From positions 1,272,501-1,336,500 of the forward strand of contig JAPFFF010000019.1 in assembly GCA_039105265.1 (NCBI GenBank): a DNA stretch of 64,000 nt, read 5' to 3'. The notes under the pieces are model-generated. The model was not told the DNA's origin and did no database searches. It saw only the letters and a list, made by a program, of their open reading frames with translations. Source of the stretch: Tritrichomonas musculus. Lineage: Eukaryota; Parabasalia; Tritrichomonadida; Tritrichomonadidae. The position numbers and the translations under genes are program-made. Shown piece by piece: positions 1-9,645 of the stretch; position 1 is the first letter of the stretch; each line of letters begins with the position of its first letter.

Positions 1-300
1 TTCTACCTCGAACTTGGATTTTAAAATTATATATGAATCATTATTTTTCTTTAGTATGATATTTATAATATATATAAACTATAATTAAATTAAAATATAA
101 CAATTATATGTTTTATGCAAAGAGATATTTGTGTTTTTATCAACAACCGTTTAATTGGAAATCTTTTATATCATTATGTAAACCAAAAAAAAAAAGTTTA
201 CTGGATATAATCTTTACGATTTCAATGATGCATCAGTACATATTTTAGCACTCCATATTTCAATCATAAATATGATTTCAAAAAGATTGTTTTCAGATGG
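1..300. other. AT-rich intergenic segment
   Basis: No open reading frame, RNA gene or clear repeat is visible. The last 8 bases (293-300, TCAGATGG) are the left target-site copy of the transposable element that follows. Confidence 0.6.
293..300 (+). repeat. Left target-site duplication TCAGATGG
   Basis: Direct repeat of 2508-2515, immediately outside the inverted terminal repeats of the 301-2507 element. Confidence 0.8.
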
Positions 301-2507
301 AGAGGTGCGGACACCTACTTTACATTTTTAACGTTTATAAAAATATGTATATCTTTTTATGTATTAATAATTACTAAATAATATTTTGATATTATATTAT
401 AGTGCACTTCTATTATATATTTATTATTTAAATGTTTTAAAATATCAATTATATAAGTTATAATAACACAAACAAGTATCCTATGAAAATAACCCAATCC
501 AGCCACCTGATGGATGGATTGAATTTATAATGATTAATTATTATATATATTGGAAATTAATGATTAATTATGCATTTTGTTATTTTATAAATATTTCATA
601 TTTTGTTAAAAAGTTCATTTTAATGATTTTTTATATATTTTTTTGAAATATTTAAATAATTAAAGAATTTATTTAGATTATAATTACATTTAAATATTTT
701 ACATTTAATATAATAAAGATATGCTAAATTTAGTTTAATTTGATTCAGGGGGCTGAGCTGCAAAAATCAATTTTAAAATAATAAACATTAATAACGATTT
801 TTTTTCAATAAAAAATTTTTATTGAAATATTAAGCAAATATCTTTTTATATTTATATGTATATCATAGATTATATAACTTTTAATAATATTATATATACT
901 ATTAAAATATTTAAAATAAATATAAACAATTAATAAACTTTATATAACTGTATATTCTAAATATTGAACAATTATAATTTCAAAGCGCTTTTCATAAAAT
1001 AGTAATTTGAGAGAAAGGGAATAAATAATTTTCCTTATATATTTTGAAGTTTAATTAGAATTTAAATCAAATGTAGAAAGTTTTTTTTCATTAATTTTTT
1101 TTTCATAAATTTTGAATAAAAAAATCTTCGAGAATAAAATTGAGAATATAGTAAATAAAAATTGAGAGTCGTTACATTTGAATTCATATCTTAATATGTA
1201 ATTTATTATTTTATTATATTATAATAATTATATGATATAAATAAAACATATAACAATTAAATATTAATAATATAATTTTAAAATACTTTTTTTTAATAAA
1301 TTTGGCCCATATTCATTTTCTCATTTTTTTTTGGTAAATCTTTATTTTTGAACTTTTTGGATTTTTTACTCTCAATTTTTTTGAATGCTTATTTGTCATA
1401 ATATCTTTATAATTTTACTATTTAAGAAGTAAGTATTCGAGGTTTTTATACCAATAAACACCATTTCACAGCATTACAGGCATTATATGTTCAATAAAGA
1501 AGAAGAAAAATAAACTTCTAATTGCAATTTCCAATTTTTATTAAAATCGTTGTCTAAATTTCCCTTATTTCCTGCTTTTAAGAGCATAATGCTGGTATTA
1601 CCGATCTACTAAAAAAAATTGAGAGCAAAAGATGAAAAAGAAACCAATATTTAGCTTCAAATTTTGAAGATATATATATGATCACAATTCTCACAAAAAG
1701 AACACAAATACGTCAAATGCGCTTTCACTCTTGGCTAATAAACCTGATTATTGTATTTTATCACAAAATTGGTGCAAAACGATATATTTTTTTGCTCATT
1801 AAACACAAATAATTGCTTTTCTTATTCAATGCATATACTCATAGTTTATGCTAGATGAAATACTGCATATTTTAATGCATCTAAATTTTCTCACCCAAAG
1901 AAATGCTAATTATTATTTCATGATTTTTTTTTCTCAACAGAAAAATCTTAATAAATTCTATTTATGTATATTAAAATATTTATAGTTTCTTCTTTTAGTA
2001 TTTTATTTACTTATTTTCATGCTTTTTAGCTTTTTTAAAAAAATCCAAATTGAGAGGAAAAAATCTAAAAAGTTCAACTATTTGTGAACAAATATACAAA
2101 GAAAAAAATTGAGGGGAAAAAATCTAAAAAGTTCAAAAAAAAATATTTACCTTTTTTTTTGGGCCAATTTGAATGGAAACTATATCCTACATTAATAATT
2201 AAATAATAACAAACGAGACACATTTTTTTAAATAGTATAAAAATGATTTTTATCATGTTTTTATTACTTTTTTTCTTCTAAATAATAGATTTTTCTATTA
2301 ATTATAAAATTTCTATAGTTTACATATTTTTATATTTTTTTCAGTGGTTTATATTTTTCTACCTCAGAAAAAAAATCATATATCGCCACAAGTCGGCCCC
2401 GTGGACGAAAATAAAAAACAATTATATCATTATAATGCTCATAAAAAATAATTAATATATGCAAATTTTGGTGCGAATCTAAATCACTTCACCCTGTCCG
2501 CACCTCT
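301..2507. mobile_element. Non-autonomous DNA transposon with 8-bp target duplication
   Basis: The ends are a perfect 13-bp inverted repeat, AGAGGTGCGGACA at 301-313 and its reverse complement at 2495-2507. They are flanked by an exact 8-bp direct repeat, TCAGATGG, at 293-300 and 2508-2515. An 8-bp duplication is typical of the hAT, Merlin and P superfamilies; the termini do not match the hAT or Merlin copies elsewhere in this window. The 2.2 kb between the ends has no credible coding region. It contains an internal inverted repeat: a stretch near 1345-1385 is repeated in reverse near 2045-2080 and again near 2105-2135. Because the ends and the duplication are still perfect, insertion was probably fairly recent and mobilised in trans. 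The superfamily is not settled. Confidence 0.8.
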
Positions 2508-2515
2508 TCAGATGG
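2508..2515 (+). repeat. Right target-site duplication TCAGATGG
   Basis: Exact copy of 293-300. Removing the element and one copy rejoins an uninterrupted AT-rich sequence. Confidence 0.8.
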
Positions 2516-3196
2516 AAACAAAAAGATTAATTCAAATTATTCTCTGAAAAAGAAATAATTATTCCATAACATGTGAGATGAACAATTAAACTTTCACTAT
2601 GTAAAGAATCTTTTAAAATCATTTCTTAATGATTTATGCGTTTAAGAAATTTTTTATAGATAATTGAAAAATGAGTTGGATATTATATTCTATATATGAT
2701 TTAAGATAAAAAATAATAGGACAGATTATTTAGGTGTTTAATACATTTATTTCGTCATTTTATAGAAAATTCAATTATTTAATGTAATTATAATATTATT
2801 AAATTTTACATATGATATATTATTTGTAAAGTGCTTCCAAAAGTTTGTGCAACTAATGTAATGTGTGTGTTTTTTTAATATAATAAATGAATTCATTTAT
2901 TTTTAAAAAACATTTATATATTCTATATATATTAAAAGAAAAGAACATAAATAATAAATATGTAATCTGAAAGAATTTTTAATACTTTTTTATATAATTT
3001 GGAAAAAAAAAAAAAAAAAAAAAGGATAGAAGAATGATTATTTTTTGAACGAAAAAAATATGACATTGAATGGAATTAGAAAAATTATTGACCTATGCTT
3101 TTTCTATTATTGACCTTTATTGTTATGTTTCAATTCAAAAATAATTTTTGGAAGTAATATGATTTTTTTTTCATCAAAAATCATTGATATTAATAA
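2516..3196. other. AT-rich intergenic segment between two transposons
   Basis: No gene is visible. It contains a run of about 21 adenines near 3002-3022. Confidence 0.5.
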
Positions 3197-3204
3197 TAAA
3201 TGAA
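3197..3204 (+). repeat. Left 8-bp target duplication of Merlin element
   Basis: TAAATGAA, repeated exactly at 8637-8644, just outside the GGTACTC termini. Confidence 0.9.
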
Positions 3205-4210
3205 GGTACTCTCCTATTATACTGCTTCGTTCTCTCAATTTTCTGAGGCCTCTCAAATTTAAAAGAAGTTTATTTTAGCAAAATAATCACCTATCAAAAA
3301 ATTCAATGGATTCAAAAATTCAAAGAATGAAAAAAATAAAAAATAAAAAATAAAAAAGATATCAAAGATACCAAACTCCACTAATAAAATAAAATCAGTC
3401 AATTCAGTGATTATATCTGAAACATCATCTATTTCCAAGTAATATTGCTATTTGTACTTGCAAAATAAGATCCATTTCCAACGATCATTTTGACATTCTA
3501 CTAAATTCGACTAAAACGAGCAACATTAACTAATAATGAACGATATAAAATGATATAATATATTATATGATTATTTATTCTTATTTATTCGTACTCCTTA
3601 CTATAAATTTATTGAATCTTATTTCCAAATTCATTATTTTTTCATTTTTTCGTTATAATAACTAACAATACACAATATTATATGATGTAATATGCAATAG
3701 GATTGTTATTTCTTATTCTTTCGTTCTCCTTACTATAAATTTATTGAATCTTATTTCCAAATTCATTATTTTTTCATTTTTTCGTTATATTCACTAACAA
3801 TACACAATATTATATGATGTAATATGCAATAGGATTGTTATTTCTTATTCTTTCGTTCTCCTTACTATAAATTTATTGAATCTTATTTCCAAATTCATTA
3901 TTTTTTCATTTTTTCGTTATATTCACTAATAATACACGATATTATATGATGTAATATGCAATAAGATTGTTAATTCTTATTCTTTTGTTCTCCTTACTAT
4001 AAATTTATTGAATCTTATTTCCAAATTCATTATTTTTTCATTTTTTCGTTATAGTAACTAACAATATATAATACTTAATTGTATTATCAGTTATAATAAT
4101 ATTGCAAATCTTTTATTTTCTGCTTATTTGTTTCTCTTTATAATATATAATATTAATATTATTTTGAAAAAACTCATTGAATTATTTCAATTGATAAAGT
4201 ATTATTAAGT
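3205..4210 (+). repeat. Left long terminal inverted repeat of Merlin element
   Basis: Nearly identical to the reverse complement of the right end over the first ~350 bp, then through the tandem array, and recognisable to about 4210 (the block around the AAAAAACTCATTGAATTATT string). The two arms differ by scattered substitutions, with slightly different sequence in the innermost ~150 bp. Confidence 0.85.
3590..4075 (+). repeat. 132-bp tandem repeat array, left arm
   Basis: The marker CTCCTTACTATAAATTTATT recurs at 3594, 3726, 3858 and 3990, exactly 132 bp apart. Units are almost identical and AT-rich, with no coding potential. Confidence 0.9.
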
Positions 4211-4290
4211 ATATTTGCATTTCAAAATCAAGTAATTTTCTCATTTATTTCTGCATAGTAACAGTTATTTACAAATAAACATCGTAGAAA

Positions 4291-4580
4291 CCCGATTTAT
4301 TATGCATTTAATCCATTTACTATTTGATTCAATTACGAATATTTACAAATTAACTAATGCAGCTCGTTTTCTTTCGAAATATACAAATATTGATTAATTC
4401 ATTGTTATTAAACTCGATTTTTTATGCATTTTATCTATTTACTATTTGATTCAATTACGAATATTTGCAAATTAACTAATGCAGCTCGTTTTCTTTATAA
4501 ATATACGAATAATGGTTAATTCATTGTTATTAAACTCGATTTTTTATGCATTTTATCCATTTACTGTTTTATTTCAATAG
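4291..4580 (+). repeat. 122-bp tandem repeat, about 2.4 copies
   Basis: The motif (C/T)C(C/T)CGATTT followed by ATGCATTT recurs at 4291, 4413 and 4535, a 122-bp period. It lies inside the Merlin element between the left arm and the transposase. Confidence 0.8.
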
Positions 4581-4738
4581 CAAATATTTGTATTTTGATC
4601 AACTTGTATCCATAAAGAATAATATCTACAAAAAGATTTAACTAATACAAATTCAATTGAAATTAAAAAAAAAAAACTGTTTTAAAGAAAAAAAAAGATA
4701 ATTAGAATTCAATTTGTTTTTACTAAACCTTGATCTTT

Positions 4739-5593
4739 TTATGTGTAACTTGTTTTTCCTATTGTCCTTAATAGTTTTATTAGTTTCTGTCCTCTTGAAA
4801 GTCCTTTTAAGTTGTTTCGACGCCAGATATATTCGAAAACATATCCTTGAGCATCCAATGAGCTTATTCCGCACGACATCAGCTTTTTAAATTTGAGTTC
4901 TCTCCACATCCTTTCGATATGTTGTGTGTGCGAACCGGTCTCGGGGTCAACAAAATTTTTAGAATGATTTACTGAAAAGTGAGTGAAGTTTTTGTTTGGG
5001 ATGTTTTCGATTTGTTGGTAAGAAGCCCAGGTGTCTGAATGAATGATGGAACCTGCTGCGATGTGTTTTGATATTTGATCATTGAGAGTCGGTGCAGTTC
5101 GATCTTCAACTACCAGCGCAAAAGCTTTATCGGTCTCTCTACAGATTCCACCGAAAACCCAAACTGTTTTCAATTGGCGTCCTCTGTCATATTTCCGGTG
5201 AGTAATTACTGTTTCATCTATCTCAACATTCATGTCTGATCCACCAATTTGTTCTTGAGGTCCTTCAGTTATTTCTTCGATAACCGAGTCTCTAAATGCC
5301 GTAAAAAAGTTTGTCACTGTATCTTTGCTTACATTACATTCAGCACAGGTATCTTTGAGAGAGTATCGATGAGTCCAGCAATATGCTAATGCTAGAAAGG
5401 TGGGAGGATCGATGTGGGCTCTTGTAAGTATTGTTTTGTGAAATAATGAAAAATGAATGTGACATTGAGTGCAATAGCGTAGCAGATTGAAATATGTAAT
5501 ACTAGAGTTATGTATATTTGATGTTTCTGCTTCGCATTTAGGACACTGGCAAGAATCTTCAATTATATTTAATTCGCGAAATAATTAAAACAT
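4739..5593 (-). pseudogene. Merlin/IS1595-type DDE transposase with one early stop
   Basis: The continuous part (5584 down to 4739) encodes about 281 residues: an N-terminal zinc ribbon (a CQCPKC cluster with Cys codons at 5549-5551, 5543-5545 and 5534-5536, then a CTQC cluster at 5471-5473 and 5462-5464), a helix-turn-helix-like part, and a DDE catalytic domain. The triad candidates are Asp in VEIDETVI (5216-5218), Asp in HSDTWASY (5033-5035) and Glu in HIERMWREL (4913-4915). The length and layout match complete Merlin transposases. The only in-frame ATG that would give the full protein is at 5591-5593, but the third codon is TAA (5585-5587) and no other ATG precedes the zinc ribbon. Either one nonsense mutation killed the gene or translation starts at a non-ATG or spliced position. 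An open frame also runs from GTG 5315-5317, but starting there would remove the zinc ribbon. Confidence 0.88.
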
Positions 5594-6057
5594 ATTGTTT
5601 TTGTTTGAACAAAATATATATAATCCAACAAGATTTTGAGATTGATTTTCAAACGCATTAACTATTGATTGATTCATATAAAATTATATTAAGAATTAAC
5701 GTCATTTAAACATTTAATAGAAAAATTTCAAACTTTTTCATTTATGATATTCGATTTCTAAAAACTAAGTTATCTTAATAAGAACCAAATTAAATAACAA
5801 ATTTTTGAAATGAAATAACAAATATTATAATTTTTGTTATATATTTTTTTATTCAAATAAAAACTTTATAATTCATATTGAAATATGGTTTCCAACTTAA
5901 AATATATAGTTTACATTTGCAATAAAGATTATTGAAAAAGAAGTTTTTTATAAATAAATTATATTTATCATCAATTTTAATTAAAAAAAGAGATTAGAAA
6001 AATGAAGTTTATCAAAAAAAGCACCAATCTGTTATGGAAAACATACAAAAATGTATG

Positions 6058-6612
6058 ATTTTAGCGATTAAATTAAAGATTTCAATGAATAAATGAATGG
6101 TTACGTTGATTAATGTCTTATAAATTTGTTATTTTAGTGATTAAAATAATGATTTCAGTGATTAAATGAATGATATCAGTGATGAAATAAATGATTTTAG
6201 TGATTAATGTGTTATTTTAGTGATTAAAACAATGATTTCAGTGATTAAATGAATGATATCAGTGATGAAATGAATGATTTCAGTGATTAAAACAATGATA
6301 CCAGTGATAAAATGAATATTTTTAGTGATTAAATGAATGATATCAGTGATAAAATGAATGATTTTAGTGATTAATGTGTTATTTTAGTGATTAAAACAAT
6401 GATTTCAGTGATTAAATGAATGATACCAGTGATAAAATGAATAATTTCATTAAATAATGTGTTATTTCAGTGATTAAAACAATGATTTTAGTGATTAATG
6501 TGTTATTTTAGTGATTAAATGAACAATTTCAATGATTATATGAATGATATCAGTGATTAATGTGTTATTTTAGTGATTAAAACAATGATTTTAGTGACTA
6601 AATGAATGATTT
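6058..6612. repeat. 21-bp minisatellite
   Basis: About 26 imperfect head-to-tail copies of a 20-21 bp unit such as AGTGATTAAATGAATGATATC, with variants GATGAAATGAATGATTTC and GATTAAAACAATGATTTC. Higher-order groups of three to five units are also repeated. Stop codons in every frame rule out a repeat protein. It sits in the non-coding half of the Merlin element. Confidence 0.85.
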
Positions 6613-7504
6613 CAATATGTATACGCGATTTCCATAAGTTTTTTCTATTATGGATATAGTTAACATAAAATAAATGTTTTATATCAAGCATTATATAATC
6701 GTTATGAGTCAATGATAATGCATTTAAAGAGTTTAACAAAGCTATGTATGATAATGTTAGTGTAATTATTACAATAGACAGCATTAATTCTAAATATTTT
6801 GGTGATTTAATTAAAGATTAATATGAAAGAAATAAAGAATCTATAACTTCCTTTAAATAATTGAAGCACACTTAATATTGACACATATAGTTTTTATTGA
6901 AATAACAAAAGAAATCGATAAAGGCACATTAATAAGTGCAAGAGCTGATGATATTAACAATTTGGATTGCTTAATTAAGTGCATACTGCTGTAAAAATAG
7001 TTATTAAAGGTTTAGGTAAGAGAATGCTTAAAGGGATATGATTTAGAAATGAAATTATAATGGATATGGATATATAACTGTAATTGAATTATACTGGTTA
7101 AGGATATAAATAGAGTTAACTTTTGATAGCAGGGATATAATTCCTTTTTTCCATCTATAGCATTACTCTTATGAATAAAAATAATGATTGTATAAGTTGT
7201 TTGATGAAGAAATAATCTAGAATAATGATATAACTTGTTATAATAATGATGTAAATAATTGTGATCAATGATGAAATGGATGATAATGCTGATAGAATTA
7301 GTGTATTTAGTATCTGAAACTATTCATACCGTATTTGTCATTAAAAAATCATTTAGGAAAAATGTTAGAATAATATTTTAACAGAACACTGACTGAAAAT
7401 CATATAATAATTTTGAATACTTAAAATAAAAGATTTCATCATTTGTTTCATGAATATATGAAAGTTCAATTTATTTTTATAAGCTAGAGATTAAAGAGCA
7501 TTTT

Positions 7505-8636
7505 TTTAATACTTCATTTATTGAAATAATTCAATGAGTTTTTTCAAAATTATATAAAAATATTATGAATAGAAAGAAATAAGCAGAAAATAAATAAAAG
7601 CTTTGTGACATCATAATAACAGATTATATCATAGGGTTTCATATATTATTAGATATTTTAATGAAATAACTTGAAGATATTAAATTTAAAAAAAAGATTT
7701 AATGAATTTTTAACAAGGAGAACGAATAAATAAGAATAAATAATAATATCATATATTATATCATTTTATATTGTTCATTGTTAGTTAATATGACGACTAT
7801 ATGAAAAAATGATGAATTTGGAAATAAGATTCAATAAATTTATAGTAAGGAGAACAAAAGAATAAGAATTAACAATCTTATTGCATATTACATCATATAA
7901 TATCGTGTATTATTAGTGAATATAACGAAAAAATGAAAAAATAATGAATTTGGAAATAAGATTCAATAAATTTATAGTAAGGAGAACGAAAGAATAAGAA
8001 ATAACAATCCTATTGCATATTACATCATATAATATTGTGTATTGTTAGTGAATATAACGAAAAAATGAAAAAATAATGAATTTGGAAATAAGATTCAATA
8101 AATTTATAGTAAGGAGAACGAAAGAATAAGAAATAACAATCCTATTGCATATTACATCATATAATATTGTGTATTGTTAGTTATTATAACGAAAAAATGA
8201 AAAAATAATGAATTTGGAAATAAGATTCAATAAATTTATAGTAAGGAGTACGAATAAATAAGAATAAATAATCATATAATATATTATATCATTTTATATC
8301 GTTCATTATTAGTTAATGTTGCTCGTTTTAGTCGAATTTAGTAGAATGTCAAAATGATCGTTGGAAATGGATCTTATTTTGCAAGTACAAATAGCAATAT
8401 TACTTGGAAATAGATGATGTTTCAGATATAATCACTGAATTGACTGATTTTATTTTATTAGTGGAGTTTGGTATCTTTGATATCTTTTTTATTTTTTATT
8501 TTTTATTTTTTCATTCTTTGAATTTTTGAATCCATTGAATTTTTTGATAGGTGATTATTTTGCTAAAATAAACTTCTTTTAAATTTGAGAGGCCTCAGAA
8601 AATTGAGAGAACGAAGCAATATAATAGGAGAGTACC
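7505..8636 (-). repeat. Right long terminal inverted repeat of Merlin element
   Basis: Reverse-complement partner of the left arm. It carries the same tandem array in inverted orientation and is slightly longer because of an extra degenerate unit near 7690-7800. Confidence 0.85.
7715..8285 (-). repeat. 132-bp tandem repeat array, right arm
   Basis: The reverse-complement marker (TAAGGAG) recurs at 7846, 7978, 8110 and 8242, again 132 bp apart, with one more degenerate unit upstream. It mirrors the left array. Confidence 0.9.
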
Positions 8637-8644
8637 TAAATGAA
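8637..8644 (+). repeat. Right 8-bp target duplication of Merlin element
   Basis: TAAATGAA, the partner of 3197-3204. Confidence 0.9.
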
Positions 8645-8668
8645 TATTAAACACAAAAAAAAATTTTT

Positions 8669-9575
8669 GTACCGTCGTTATGAGATTCTCATACTCATTC
8701 AATTAATCTCAGACATTTTTGAATGATTATTCATTTTTTGAATGAATTTATTCAAATAATTCAATTTTTTGTTTAGTTTTTATTTATTATTTTCAGTAAT
8801 AGTATTTTTTTTTACAGGAATATGATTTTAAAATGGTATATTGATATAATATAATATTTTTTTTTTTGGATATTATTTGAGAAAACTCATTTAAAAATTG
8901 AGAAGAAAAATCATATAGGGCATTGAAAGTTCCTAAACACAACTTTTCGGGTTAGATATCCATTAATATTAAAATATACAATGGTTTAAAAATAAAACTA
9001 ATGATAAAATTAATAAAGTATATTATCTTTATTTAAAAATCTTCATTTTTTTAATTTCTACTATGGATGCTAATTGTGCAAGTTTTTCATTTTTACTAGC
9101 CAAATATGTTTCATTGGCCATTAATAACGTTTTGCTGCTATTCTTGTGTCATTTTATCAAAACATCTATGAAATTTGGGATTATTTTAGAAATTTGTTTT
9201 TCATATTGAAGCTTAAAAAAGCTTGGATTGCCAATGATCACATCTATCTTTGATCTAATTCCTAATGTTGAACCTGACGTCGCTTTCTGAGCACTGGATT
9301 GCTAATGAACGATGAATCTTTTAGTCTAGTACAAATATTGAAATGAAGTAATAATTTTCAAAGGAAATGATCGCTAAATTGAGAACTTCGGATCGAAAAT
9401 TGAATAGTTTATGAGTTTTTGATCACAGACATTATTGAGAGGATTTATTTAAAATTTACAAAAATTTGAATTAATTCACAAAAAAAATTAAGATATTTTT
9501 CTCTTTTTCAATGTGTTTTCTCAAAAAATGTCTGAGAATATTCAATCATGTCTGAGATTCTCATAATTACGGTAT
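8669..9575. repeat. Imperfect inverted repeat flanking a decayed segment
   Basis: The sequence from about 8669 (TACCGTCGTTATGAGATTCTCA...CTCAGACATTTTTGA) is matched in reverse by about 9522-9575 (TGTCTGAGA...TCATAATTACGGTA) over roughly 55 bp with several mismatches. The arrangement suggests an old transposon copy of about 0.9 kb between the Merlin element and the next gene. No target duplication was found. Confidence 0.45.
9029..9290 (-). pseudogene. Decayed coding fragment, function unknown
   Basis: On the minus strand an open frame runs from about 9283 to 9029, containing IIGNPSFFKLQYEKQISK and, after a single TGA, LLMANETYLASKNEKLAQLA. Codon use looks protein-like and GC content is higher than the flanks. 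I do not recognise the family. It lies inside the imperfect inverted repeat and is probably remnant cargo or transposase of that element. Confidence 0.4.
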
Positions 9576-9645
9576 TGAAATAATTCAAAACGTATTTTTT
9601 TCAGTTTTCTTTTTTTTTCTTTTTTTTTTGGAATTAGATCTACAA

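Larger units (their letters stand above)
3205..8636. mobile_element. Merlin (IS1595/IS1016-type) DNA transposon
   Basis: A 5432-bp element bounded by an exact 8-bp target duplication, TAAATGAA (3197-3204 and 8637-8644), the duplication length known for Merlin transposons. The ends begin GGTACTCTCC and form very long inverted repeats: about 3205-4210 on the left matches about 7505-8636 in reverse on the right. Each arm contains an array of 132-bp tandem units. Inside are a DDE transposase of the IS1595 type on the minus strand, a 122-bp repeat, a 21-bp minisatellite and AT-rich filler with decayed coding traces (for example 6898-6993, a short open stretch that ends in a stop). The transposase reading frame carries one nonsense codon, so this copy may be non-autonomous although its ends are well preserved. 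Confidence 0.9.

Noticed and set aside
3590-4075. CRISPR-like array of regularly spaced repeats
   Set aside because: The 132-bp units are identical throughout, including the part that would be spacers, and mirror the other arm of a transposon. They are tandem repeats in a eukaryotic element.
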